NCBI RefSeq assembly: GCF_000499385.1
Contig: NW_013653873.1
Span: 25,001 to 36,798 of the forward strand
Direction of reading: 5' to 3'
DNA length: 11,798 nt
DNA from: Eimeria necatrix
Taxonomy: Eukaryota > Apicomplexa > Conoidasida > Eucoccidiorida > Eimeriidae
Shown: positions 1 through 7,809 of the stretch, in pieces
Position numbering within the stretch: the stretch's first letter is position 1
Layout: every line of letters begins with the position of its first letter
Program-made: the position numbers and the translations under genes
Notes under the pieces: model-generated
What the model saw: only the letters and a program-made list of their open reading frames with translations
Database searches by the model: none
Told to the model about the DNA's origin: nothing

Positions 1-310
1 ATGAAGTTAGCAGCAGCAGCATTACCAGCAGCAGCAGCATTACCAGCAGCAGCAGCATTACTAGCAGCAGCAGCCCTCATAGCATTATAAGCAACATCTG
101 CACAGCAGCAGCAGCAGCATTGGGAGCAGCAGCAGAAGCAGCATTGGGAGCAGCAGCAGCAGCAGCAGCACTATTGTGATCAGCAGCATCAGCTCTATTA
201 TGATCTGCAGCAGCACTCTTTTGACCAGCAGCGGCAGCATTATTATGAGCAGCAGCAACAGCATTACTATGAGCCGCAGCAACAGCAGCAGCAGCAGCAG
301 CAGCAGCAAC
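1..310. repeat. CAG/GCA trinucleotide-rich block
   Basis: The block is an imperfect CAG array interrupted by ATTA, ATTG and TATG-type variants. On the minus strand one frame stays open through it and reads as an Ala-rich stretch with interspersed His-Asn and Asp pairs, so it may be the C-terminal low-complexity part of the candidate exon at 77-427. It is equally compatible with an intron, as similar blocks sit in introns elsewhere in the window. Confidence 0.8.
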
Positions 311-427
311 TTTGTTTGCTGTTATTAATTGGTAACCAAATGCATTTAATTCTTTTAAGTTTTCGGATTTCAAAAGTTCCGAAAGTTCCAGAGAAGGAGG
401 CAGCAAAATACGCCCTTTAAACATTAT
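77..427 (-). CDS. Candidate terminal exon of minus-strand gene A (unknown protein)
   Basis: I do not recognise the protein. A good minus-strand acceptor (pyrimidine-rich TTTGTGTTGCGTTTCAG) ends at 428 and is followed by an open frame of 39 non-repetitive residues containing GRILLPPSLELSELL and LKELNAFGYQLI, a normal helical, leucine-rich composition unlike the surrounding repeats. The frame then runs into an Ala-rich low-complexity tail and stops at 77. Alternatively the exon ends at 311, at AAA followed by GTTGCT, with the Ala-rich part being intronic. It lies downstream, on the same strand, of the exon chain at 1279-2812 and is plausibly the last exon of that gene; the intron between would contain the telomere-type arrays at 445-795. 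The link to gene A is inferred from strand, order and a phase-0 acceptor only. Confidence 0.35.
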   Translation of the reverse strand: MMFKGRILLPPSLELSELLKSENLKELNAFGYQLITANKVAAAAAAAAVAAAHSNAVAAAHNNAAAAGQKSAAADHNRADAADHNSAAAAAAAPNAASAAAPNAAAAAVQMLLIML

Positions 428-444
428 CTGAAACGCAACACAAA

Positions 445-795
445 GGGTTTAGGGTTTAGGGTTTAGGGTTTGGGGTTTCAAACCCAACAACCCCGAGGGT
501 TTGGGGTTTAAACGCGCCGAAAATCCGAGGGTTTAGGGTTTCAGGGAGGCAAAAATCCGAGGGTTTAGGGTTTTGAAAGCGTATATTCTAAAGGGTTCAG
601 GGCTTAGGGTTTAGGGTTTAGGGTTTAGCAGCACAAGAAGTTTGCGGGTTTAGGGTTTCAAATCTTTGACTTAAAAATTTTGAATTTTCAAATTTTGATT
701 TAAAAATTCAAATTACGGAAATTCATATTTTCGACACAAAGGGTTTAGAGTTTATGGTTTAGGGTTTAGGGTTTAGGGTTTAGGGTTTAGGGCAC
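445..795 (+). repeat. Interstitial telomere-type repeats (TTTAGGG)n, four clusters
   Basis: Short arrays of TTTAGGG and near variants (TTTGGGG, TTTAGAG, TTCAGGG) lie at about 447-480, 531-572, 598-629 and 740-793, separated by AT-rich sequence and by short GC-rich pieces such as AACGCGCCGAAAATCCGAGGG, which occurs twice in part. The region has no convincing open frame on either strand and most likely lies in an intron of gene A. From 796 to about 1040 there is AT-rich sequence that is T-rich on the minus strand; a very small exon near 850-890 is possible but cannot be supported. Confidence 0.85.
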
Positions 796-1018
796 ATATT
801 CACTTAACTCAAATTGGAGTTTAAGAAATTCAACTTTACGCAAAGTAAGATCAAACTAATTTGGTGTCTGAAGCCCAAGAGTCTTTGAAGTGCAGCAATT
901 GAGCGGAAAATTCGGAAAATAAATGCAAAATTGCAAATTAAAAATCAAATTTAAATAAATAAATGAAAATAAAAACAAATTAAGGATAATAAATGCAAAT
1001 TAAAGCAAAATAAGCGGA

Positions 1019-1042
1019 CCACTGGTCCAGTGGTCAGACCAC
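1019..1042. repeat. Two overlapping palindromes
   Basis: CCACTGG-T-CCAGTGG (1019-1033) and GTGGTC-A-GACCAC (1030-1042) share their GTGG. Both have perfect arms with a single-base centre. On the minus strand they fall at the likely donor (GTGGTCTG or GTGGTCCG) of a small candidate exon running from 1091 down to about 1041, so they could place a hairpin on a splice donor. This may be chance; see findings. Confidence 0.7.
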
Positions 1043-1278
1043 GCGTGCAGAACGGAAGAGCACTGCATTTCCGAATAACTTTGGCCCTGGTCTGCTTTTA
1101 ATTGCAATTAAATTTGAAATTCGATTTAATTTAAACAAATTAAATTAAATTAAATTAAATTAAATCAAATTAAATCGATTTTAATTCATTTTAACTGCGG
1201 ATTTCCCGGATTCGAGGCTGCAGGCCGCCTGCATGCGCTGCTGCGCAGCCAGCCAGCCCCGACCTCCCCTGCACTCAC

Positions 1279-2080
1279 CAGCACCTCGAAAAGCTTCAAT
1301 TCGTTTCTGTTTTCAATTAAAGATGAATTTTTATTCAAAACTTTCTTCGCAGTGAGTTTTATTTCGAGTTCGCTGCAGCTGCAGTCGGCCACGAGGAAGT
1401 CCAGCAGCCGCAGCAGCGCGGACCGCACCCTGCAGAACGCAGTCGAACTCTCGCAGTTCTTCAAAATTCAAGAGAAAGCGAACAATTTAACAAATTAATT
1501 TCAAATTAAATTCATTAAAGCCAACAAATAAACAAATTATTTGCAAATTGAAGGAATAAAACCCAACAAAAAGACGAAACTTGAACGGATCTGCTGGCGC
1601 TGACGACACGCACACGCCGGAGGCTCGTTCGCCGCCGGATTTCTTGAATTGAAGTGAATTAAACTCCATTTTGAAGGATTTAAAACAAATTAAATTCAAC
1701 TTTGGAATTAATTTATTAATTTTTCAGTTTTTTTCCACAGTTAGGCGCTAAATTTGAGGCCTATTTGCCTGATTTTGTCCACGAGGATTCCGGTGGGGCA
1801 GCCGTTGGCGTAGGAGGTAGCTGCGTGTACACCTGAATTGCATTTCAAAAACGCCGAATTATTCCAAATTAAATCCAACAGAATTGTTTAATTATTATTA
1901 AATTACATTTATTTAATTAATTTGCTTCAAAAGGGAGAAAAAGGAAAAGATTGGCAGCAAAAAAAGCCAAATTCAACAATTTGAAACGCAAGTGCAAGTG
2001 CTGCTGCTGCTGTCGCTGGCGCTGCTGCTGCTGACGCTGCTGCTGCTGACTCTGCTGCCGCTCCTAAGCTACTACTACTA

Positions 2081-2125
<45 letters not shown>

Positions 2126-2316
2126 ACCTCTGGCCCTGAGTTCGTGTCTGTAGACCTCGAGGCAGCCATCCAGCAGAGTTCGAATTGGAATTATTTCTTT
2201 TGTGTCAACAGAAGACTGCAGCTCCAACCCCACATGCAGCGCAGCAGTGTGGCTTTGCTGCAGCGCCTGGTGGATCGAGGCCTCCATCATCCGCATCATC
2301 TGCATCAGCGCAGGCT

Positions 2317-2367
<51 letters not shown>

Positions 2368-2481
2368 GCAGCAGCAGCAGCAGCAGAAGCGGGGGGAGGC
2401 GTTGCGGACTGGTGATTCGTTTGTTGTCTCGTCTTTTTGCTGTTTATTTGTCCTTTATACCCTAAACTCAACTGCTGCTGC

Positions 2482-2535
<54 letters not shown>

Positions 2536-2812
2536 AGTTACCGGAGCTTCGGAAGCAACTAAGATGGACTGAATGCCGCAAATGAGTTTTAGGCGGCCCA
2601 AAATTCTTTGCTCTGTTACGCACTGCAGCACCATGACTAAGTTCTCGAGTTTGCGCTGCAGCACCTGTTGCAGCAGCAAATAAAGCAGCAAATGAATTAA
2701 TTAAAAAACAAAATTAATAATAAATTTAAATAATTATTTATCATAAATCTGAATCCATGACAGCAATTCGGACTCGGGCGCTCATTGAGGCTTTGATTAT
2801 TTGCTGCAGCAT
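1279..2812 (-). CDS. Gene A: multi-exon minus-strand gene, unknown protein
   Basis: I do not recognise the product. Reading the minus strand, these exons join in phase: 2812-2762 (17 codons, possible start Met), 2664-2542 (41 codons, VLQRKLENLVMVLQC), 2314-2128 (includes IIPIRTLLDGCLEVYRHEL), 1832-1783 (ATSYANGCPTGIL), 1642-1616 (nine codons) and 1458-1279 (60 codons, CRVRSALLRLLDFLVADC and NELKLFEVL). Best-supported is the last: a T-rich tract with TTTTGAAG acceptor and a textbook CTG|GTGAGT donor. The second has a T-rich acceptor ending CAACAG. The third would use a CTG repeat as its pyrimidine tract. A further exon may cover 1091-1041, and the end may be the 77-427 exon. The chain is helical and leucine-rich with no motif I can name. 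I chose splice sites partly for phase, so the consistency is weaker evidence than it looks. A plus-strand reading of 1741-1824 is a real alternative. Confidence 0.4.
1996..2125. repeat. CTG-rich tract (plus strand), CAG on minus
   Basis: Imperfect then perfect CTG repeats; on the minus strand a polyGln frame follows directly after the candidate donor at 2127. It is probably intronic in gene A, although the polyGln would also read as the end of a continued exon before an in-frame TAG. Confidence 0.8.
2316..2392. repeat. CAG tract (plus strand)
   Basis: About 25 CAG units with one CGG. On the minus strand it is a CTG tract ending in CTGCAG immediately before the candidate exon beginning at 2314, so it may act as the pyrimidine-containing part of an acceptor. 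Confidence 0.85.
2471..2538. repeat. CTG tract (plus strand)
   Basis: Some 20 CTG units with one CCG. It follows the candidate gene A donor at 2541-2540 on the minus strand. With the CAG tract at 2316-2392 it forms a large inverted pair, so the intervening sequence could loop out. Confidence 0.8.
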
Positions 2813-2837
2813 GCAGCAGCAAGTTTGGCAGCAACAA

Positions 2838-2844
2838 AGCAGTT

Positions 2845-2884
<40 letters not shown>

Positions 2885-2950
2885 TAGTAGTATTAGCAGC
2901 GGCGCAGTGGCAGCAACAGAAGCAGCAGTAGCACAAGCAGTAGTAGTAGT

Positions 2951-2991
<41 letters not shown>
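2838..2991. repeat. Two CAG tracts separated by degenerate AGT/CAG sequence
   Basis: CAG runs at 2838-2881 and 2952-2991, with a TAGTAG-containing stretch between. They lie just upstream (minus orientation) of the first candidate exon of gene A, in probable 5' UTR or promoter sequence. No coding claim is made. Confidence 0.75.
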
Positions 2992-2994
<3 letters not shown>

Positions 2995-3059
2995 AAGAAT
3001 CAACGCATGCAAGCAAGCAAATTGACCGCTGAAAAAGCGAACAACCAAATAAAAAACAA

Positions 3060-3374
3060 CAAATAAACAAAAAAACAAATTAGTTAATTAATCAATTAGA
3101 CAAATTAACTAATTAATTAATCAAACAAATTAATTAATTAACTAATTGATTTAATTAATTAATTAAACAAATTGACTAATTAATTAACCAAACAAATTAA
3201 TTAATTAATTAATCAAGTAATTAATTAATTAAACAAACTAAATAACTAATTAACTACTTAATTAATTAAATAAACTAATTAACTAATTAATTAATTAATT
3301 AGTTAATTAATTAATTAATTAATTAATTAATTAATTAATTAATTAATTAATTAATTAATTAATTAATTAATTAG
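3060..3374. repeat. AATT/TTAA tetranucleotide tract
   Basis: Some 315 bp of AATTAATT-type sequence with interspersed CAAA and CTAA variants, becoming a perfect TTAA array at about 3286-3374. The unit is its own reverse complement, so the tract is self-complementary. It separates gene A from gene B, both on the minus strand. The stop codon and the last codons of gene B come from its right end. Confidence 0.95.
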
Positions 3375-3558
3375 TTAGCCTCGCCTGGTCAATTCTTTGC
3401 AAGTTTCCCCAGAGGTGTTCAAATCTTTGTCGAAAAGCTTTTTCGAATTTGTCTTTTCTTTTCCAAAGCGCCAAAGAAATTAAATAAATCAAAACCAACA
3501 TCAGCACTGGCACCAGCGTGTTCCCCTCGCGGTTTTCATATGCTGCACGCACCCCCAC

Positions 3559-3619
<61 letters not shown>

Positions 3620-4140
3620 AGCTGCAGCTGCTGTTGCGTTTGCTGCAGCGCGCGCAGGCCGCTGCCGCTGCCGCTGCCGCGGCGCGCCGCGCGAAGCGCC
3701 CAGCGAGGGCCTTTAGGGTTTAGGGTTTAGGGTTTAGGGTTTAGGGTTTAGGGGTTACTTTTGATGGTGTTGTTGAGGGCCTCGAGCTGGACCGTGGTGT
3801 CGTGGATGAGCTGGACTTCCTGGTCCTCGAGAGCCGCAGCACACCAGTGGTTTTTGGAAGTTGTTTTGGTTTCAATTAATTGAAAGACTTTGTCAATGAA
3901 CTGGACTTTGCGTTGGGTGTACGCGAAGACACTGGGCGCGAGGTGTCTAGACACCCGAGCCAGCAGCGCCGCCAGCTCCCGCCCGCAGCTGTAAACCACT
4001 TTTGTTATTTCCGAAAAAGAATTCCCCAAAAGTTCTCCCGAGGGCTCTTCAAAGAAATACAAATCTTTTCGATAAATGCAAAGAGAGGGGGCGAAGGCCT
4101 TCACAGCCTCCATCAACGCAGCCCGCTCGCTGCTCCCAAA

Positions 4141-4201
<61 letters not shown>

Positions 4202-4487
4202 GCGCTGCGGACCAAGTCGCCGTAGCAGAAGGAAGCAGGTTTGGAGGAAAAGACTGAAAATAATGCATGTTGGTATTCCAAATAAGCTCCAGTTTCTTTG
4301 TTGAGGTGCAGCACAGCTTCTTCCACCCACTGCTGCAGGATCGAGCTGTATATACACCGCGCAGTCTCCCCCAGCAGCAGCAGCAGCAGCAGCAGCAGCA
4401 CAATGTACGACGGCAGCACGCACCGCGTGTGCGACCGACGCAGCAGCTCCTGCTGCGCCACAGGGTCGTTCGGGTCTGAATCGCCAC

Positions 4488-4519
<32 letters not shown>

Positions 4520-4524
4520 ATGGA

Positions 4525-4556
<32 letters not shown>

Positions 4557-4662
4557 TGCTGCAGCAGCAGCTGCAGCAGCAGCCAGCGCCACCCTTCTGC
4601 TCTGATTCGTCAACTGAGCGAAGGCGAATGAAAAATTTAACACCAGATATATAGCTAGCTAG
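3367..4662 (-). CDS. Gene B: unknown protein with a C-terminal membrane segment, two exons
   Basis: I do not recognise the family. Exon 4662-3759 and exon 3710-3367 join with exact phase to 416 codons including TAA. Roughly 230 non-repetitive residues are open, with ordinary helical composition (SSILQQWVEEAVLHLNKE, DLYFFEEPSGELLGNSF, KVQFIDKVFQLIETK). A polyGln run (4142-4201) and a second one (3562-3619) interrupt it. Near the C-terminus VPVLMLVLIYLISLALW, followed by KRKDK, is a likely single membrane anchor with a basic flank, leaving a tail of about 25 residues. No in-frame ATG precedes the conserved-looking part, so the true start lies in an upstream exon or the 5' end is wrong. The Leu run at 4371-4399 resembles a signal sequence but comes from a CTG tract that may be intronic; a possible acceptor is the ATACAG at 4345-4350. 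A secretory-pathway location is inference. Confidence 0.7.
3562..3619. repeat. CTG tract encoding polyGln of gene B exon 2
   Basis: About 19 uninterrupted CTG units on the plus strand, CAG on the coding strand, read as Gln shortly before the membrane segment. Confidence 0.9.
3711..3758 (-). other. Putative 48-nt intron of gene B made of telomere-type repeats
   Basis: On the coding strand the segment is GTAA, then one CCCCTAAA, five CCCTAAA units, and a final G, giving GT at 3758-3757 and AG at 3712-3711. Removing it joins an exon of phase 1 to an exon frame that needs two bases, recreating an AGC Ser codon, and the second exon encodes the membrane segment and stop. Without removal the frame hits TAA in the first repeat. 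There is no pyrimidine tract apart from the repeat itself. Only transcripts can show it is spliced. Confidence 0.6.
3942..3955. repeat. Palindrome GGTGTCTAGACACC
   Basis: A perfect 14-bp palindrome inside gene B, read there as Arg-Val-Ser-Arg-His-Leu. It belongs to the dispersed GGTGTnnnnACACC set described at 5021-5958. On the plus strand it follows GCGAG and an open frame with a T-rich acceptor-like tract before it. Confidence 0.7.
4142..4201. repeat. CTG tract encoding polyGln of gene B exon 1
   Basis: Twenty or so perfect CTG units on the plus strand, read as Gln on the minus strand between GDLVRSA and EFGSSERAAL of gene B. Confidence 0.9.
4371..4581. repeat. CAG tracts in the 5' part of gene B
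   Basis: CAG runs at about 4371-4399, 4491-4519 and 4530-4581. On the coding (minus) strand they read as Leu, Ala and Cys runs. Their sense-strand form is CTG, unlike the CAG sense form of the secure exonic tracts, which hints that part of this stretch is intron. Confidence 0.8.
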
Positions 4663-4788
4663 CTAGCTAGCTGAAGGCCTAGAAAGCTAGCTAGCTAGCT
4701 AGCTAGAGAGCTGCAGAGCTAGCCAGCTAGCTAACTAACTGGCTATCTACCTAGCCAGCTAGCCAGCTAGCTAGCTAGCTAGCTGGCG
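4653..4788. repeat. AGCT (GCTA) tetranucleotide tract
   Basis: Interrupted arrays of AGCT/CTAG with degenerate pieces (GAAGGCCTAGAAAG, AACTAACTGGCTATCTACC) between. AGCT and CTAG are both palindromic, so the tract is extensively self-complementary. It lies at the 5' edge of the open frame of gene B and supplies AG dinucleotides that could serve as acceptors. From 4789 to 4985 I see only AT-rich and low-complexity DNA, including an AATT array at 4915-4957, with no supported gene. Confidence 0.9.
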
Positions 4789-4914
4789 CAGAGAGGAAGG
4801 CGGCTAGAGTGTCTCAGTGGCCAGAGTTTTCCAGCTGCATTTGCCATTTAAAAAATAATGAAAAGATGAATTTCTAAATGCATTAATGAACAAACTAATT
4901 AACTAATTAATCCA

Positions 4915-4957
4915 CAAATTAATTAATTAATTAATTAATTAATTAATTAATTATTTG
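4915..4957. repeat. AATT array
   Basis: About ten AATT units, a shorter version of the tract at 3060-3374. A T-rich stretch follows to 4985 and would be the pyrimidine tract of the plus-strand candidate exon at 4986. Confidence 0.9.
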
Positions 4958-4985
4958 TTAATTTGTAATTTGTTTTTTTTTCAAG

Positions 4986-5818
4986 TCCGCCTCTTTTAGC
5001 TCCCGAGAGGAGCTTCTCCAGGTGTCTGTACACCCGAATTCGGTGGCTTTATTTGCTGCTGCGTTTTTTTCAAAAAGTTTTAAATTATTTTTTCAGAAAT
5101 AAATAAAAATAATAATTAATTTTGTTGCTAAACAAAACTTTTAATGTTTGTTTTTGAATTTTGTCTGTTGGCTTTTTCATAATTGGTCTTTGTTGCTAAT
5201 TTTTGTCGAAAATAAATCCTTTTAATTAATTCTTTTTAATTTCAATTAATTCTTTTTATTAATTCTTCCAAATAATGCTTTTAATTGTCTTTATTGTCCT
5301 TTCATTGCCTTTACCTGGAGGAGCAGCAGACTTGCGCTTAAAGAAATGCCACCAGCGGTGCTGCTGCTGCTGCTGCTGGTGCTGCTGCGCTGCAGCTTTT
5401 GGCTCGTGCATGTTTGCTGGGGTGTACGTACACCTGGCGTTCGCCGCAGCAGCTGCTCAGTCCCAAATTTCGATTATTTTATTTTTATTTTCAACTAATT
5501 TGCCTTTCCTGACTCTTAAAATGTCCCAAATCAATTTTGACTTCCACTTCGCCTTTATTTCAAAAGGTTTCAGCGCAGTAGCTGCGGTGTACGTACACCC
5601 CAGCTCTTGCGCCTGGCCGGCCGGGCGCTGGATCTGACACTTCGGAGTTAATTTTCTTTCTTTTTCTTTTTCCCTTTTCTACATTTTGGCCTTTAAAAAC
5701 AAAATATTTAATTTAAAACGAATTTCCACTTCTTTCTCCACTCTCTTCGATCACGGCGAGAGCGCCGGGGCTGCTGCCAGCCGGTCGAACGCAGCGGAGC
5801 AGCGGCTTCTTGAAAAGC
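4986..5818 (+). CDS. Candidate small plus-strand exons (gene C, 5' part)
   Basis: No protein family is recognised and joining is unresolved. Four T-rich acceptor-like tracts on the plus strand precede short open pieces: 4986-5021 (SASFSSREELLQ in phase 0), about 5320-5421 (a frame with ADLRLKKCHQRC, or alternatively LALKEMPPAVLLL), about 5573-5586, and 5761-5818 (GLLPAGRTQRSSGFLKS in the frame that joins the next exon). Long introns between them (5022 to about 5320, 5435-5570, 5600-5760) are clearly T-rich on the plus strand, which supports this orientation. The first three pieces each end at the palindrome GGTGTnnnnACACC, where GTGT would be the donor. The first two do not join in their most protein-like frames, so at least one boundary is wrong. 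A minus-strand reading is open at some pieces (RVYRHLEKLL at 5021). Confidence 0.25.
5021..5034. repeat. Palindromic element GGTGTCTGTACACC
   Basis: An imperfect 14-bp palindrome (inner CTGT mismatch) with perfect GGTGT/ACACC arms. It directly follows TTCTCCA, so CAG|GTGTCT reads as a good plus-strand donor. The sequence after it, CGAATT, resembles the TGAATT that follows the shorter copy at 1825-1833. Confidence 0.7.
5421..5434. repeat. Palindromic element GGTGTACGTACACC
   Basis: A perfect 14-bp palindrome, identical to the copy at 5586-5599, 152 bp apart from its last to the next first base. It ends the candidate exon at about 5320-5421. Confidence 0.85.
5586..5599. repeat. Palindromic element GGTGTACGTACACC
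   Basis: Second perfect copy. The flank GTAGCTGC before it is shared with the copy at 1825-1833, so similarity extends beyond the palindrome. Confidence 0.85.
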
Positions 5819-5893
5819 GTTTTCTTTCCGAAAACCTAAAAATTAAAACTAATTTCAACTTTTAAATCCAACAATTATCATTTTTTGCAAAAG

Positions 5894-6232
5894 ACTGAAC
5901 TTGAACGCCGCCAGCGACTGTCCCGGTGGCTGCGCGTGCCGTCGGGTGTATGTACAGCTAGTTGTCTTCACTCTTTTTGCTTTTTCGATGACACCGAGCC
6001 TTTCCATTTATTCATTTTTAAAGATCCACTTTATCAAGAGCTCCAAAGCCCGCGCTGCACCTGTGCTGGCTGCTGCGCGGCTGCTGCTGCTGCTGCAGCA
6101 GGGGGCCCTCACTGCATGCGCTGCAGCAGCAGCAGCAGCAGCAGTCCTGCTGCTGCTGCTGTGGGGCCCCCCTTTGGCCTTTTAATGTTTACCGCCTCTA
6201 AGGAACCTTCTTTGAGTTCTTGTGTGCGCTAG
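5894..6232 (+). CDS. Candidate 3' exons of plus-strand gene C, unknown protein
   Basis: Exon 5894-5945 follows a T-rich acceptor (TTATCATTTTTTGCAAAAG) and reads TELERRQRLSRWLRVPS. Its donor lies in the palindrome-like GGTGTATGTACAGC. A 78-nt T-rich intron ends in TTTTTAAAG at 6023, and exon 6024-6232 continues in phase (DPLYQELQSPRCTCAGCC), then Ala, Ser and Ala runs, and stops at TAG 6230-6232. The phase match is exact, but the intron is also open in the same frame, so splicing is not forced by a stop. No motif identifies the product. The gene would end about 240 bp before the WD40 gene on the same strand. It could instead be noncoding sequence with chance open frames. Confidence 0.35.
   Translation, partial: TELERRQRLSRWLRVPSGVCTASCLHSFCFFDDTEPFHLFIFKDPLYQELQSPRCTCAGCCAAAAAAAAGGPHCMRCSSSSSSSPAAAAVGPPFGLLMFTASKEPSLSSCVR
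5945..5958. repeat. Degenerate palindromic element GGTGTATGTACAGC
   Basis: Differs from GGTGTACGTACACC at two positions. It sits at the donor of the candidate exon 5894-5945. Confidence 0.6.
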
Positions 6233-6266
6233 GGACTCCTTTTTAAAAGGGGGGGCGGAGGCAATG

Positions 6267-6305
6267 GTTTAGGGTTTAGGGTTTAGGGTTTAGGGTTTAG
6301 GGTTT
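6267..6305 (+). repeat. Telomere-type array (TTTAGGG)n
   Basis: Five tandem units between the candidate stop of gene C and the WD40 gene. Between this array and the next (6306-6418) lies a pyrimidine-rich stretch ending CTTTTTATCTTTTCAG at about 6391, a plausible acceptor of a 5' UTR intron of the WD40 gene. Confidence 0.95.
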
Positions 6306-6418
6306 GCAGCGCAGGGGCCTCAAGGCCACACTCGACTTCAGCCTTCAGCGCTTCTTGCGCCTCTTCCCTTTCCCTCTTTTTATCTTTTCAGCGGCAACAA
6401 GCTCCAGGAAACAGGGGC

Positions 6419-6469
6419 TAGGGTTTAGGGTTTAGGGTTTAGGGTTTAGGGTTTAGGGTTTAGGGTTTG
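6419..6469 (+). repeat. Telomere-type array ending six bases before the WD40 start codon
   Basis: Seven tandem TTTAGGG units. Only GAAGTC, roughly, separates the array from the ATG at 6475, so it lies in the 5' UTR, in the core promoter, or at the end of a 5' UTR intron. Confidence 0.95.
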
Positions 6470-6474
6470 AAGTC

Positions 6475-6792
6475 ATGGCAGAGCTGTCAGAGAACTGGCG
6501 GCCGCAGCAGCTGCTGCAGTCCTTCTGCAGCCAAGCCGCATCCGTGACTGTGCTGCGTCTCAGCAGACCAGCAGCAGCAGCAGCAGCAGATGCAGCAGCA
6601 GCAGATGCAGCAGCAGCAGATGCAGCAGCAGCAGATGCAGCAGCAGCAGAGCCACTCGACGTTCTTCTTTCCCTCTACGGGGACTCTCTGTGCTGCGCTT
6701 TGCTGCCTGAGTCTGCGCGAGCAGCAGCAGCAGCAGACGCTGCAGCAGCAGCAGCAGCAGCAGCACCACCGGAAGCAGCAACACCGGCAGCA

Positions 6793-6837
<45 letters not shown>

Positions 6838-6941
6838 GAGCTGCCTCCCTACCTGCTGCAGCAATTCTGGGGCCCTCTGCGGCTAACAGACGAAGCAATT
6901 GACGAGCCTGTTGCAGCCTTTGCTGCTTGCCCCCTAGTACC

Positions 6942-7001
<60 letters not shown>

Positions 7002-7192
7002 AAAGAAGCGAAAAGAGGCAAGAGAGGCAAGCCCCTCTCTGGCTCTGGTGCTGACTTGTGGGGCCAGCGGACTGCTGCGGCTGCTGCTTCTGAGCCTCAA
7101 GCCTCTGCTGCAGCAGCAGCAGCAGCAGCAGCAGCAAGAGCCGCAGCAGGAGCAGCAAGATCCTGCGCTGCTTATTGCAGCACAGCGGCTCG

Positions 7193-7223
<31 letters not shown>

Positions 7224-7286
7224 TGGCAGCCTCCAGCCCTGGGCGCGCCTGCAGCAGCTGCAGAAGTGGAAGGCAAGCGGCGCTCT

Positions 7287-7327
<41 letters not shown>

Positions 7328-7759
7328 CTGTTGCTGCTGCTGCTGTTGCTGCTGCTGCCGTTGCTGCTGCTGAAGCTCACGTGACGTTGCTTGAGGCTCG
7401 TAGAGCCTTCAACTTAGGGTTTAGGACTTCGCGCTCAGGGATTAGGGTTTAGGGTTTAGGGTTTAGGGTTTAGGGTTTAGGGTTTAGGGTTTGGGGCTTT
7501 CTGCTGCAGGGAACTTCGAGTGTTGCTCGCGTTGTCGCCATTTCAGAGCCTCTAGCTATATTTGACTCAGCAGCAGCAGCTGCTGCTGCTGCTGCAGCAG
7601 CAAGTGGTGCAGCAGCAGCAGCAGCAGCAAGGCCAGTGCGCGTTGCTGCAGTTGGCTGCATCGGCGGCGAAGTCGAGCTGCTGCTGCTGCAGCAAACAGA
7701 AGCAATTCCTTGCTGCTCGCTGAAGCATCCAGCGTCAATTACAACTCTCAAGTAAGGCC

Positions 7760-7809
<50 letters not shown>

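Noticed and set aside
2144..2400. Plus-strand protein-like frame (LEAAIQQSSNWNYFFCVNRR followed by polyGln)
   Set aside because: The overlapping minus-strand frame (IIPIRTLLDGCLEVYRHEL) has better composition and joins neighbouring exons in phase. The plus frame has no supported acceptor.
4371..4461. Signal peptide with start at 4461 for gene B
   Set aside because: The apparent start codon there is GTG, not ATG, and the hydrophobic Leu run is a CTG tract that may be intronic. The frame is open further upstream.
5275..5637. A single-exon plus-strand gene beginning at the ATG at 5275
   Set aside because: The first residues come from a T-rich stretch that looks like an intron pyrimidine tract, and the frame passes through two palindromes and a second T-rich intron-like block.
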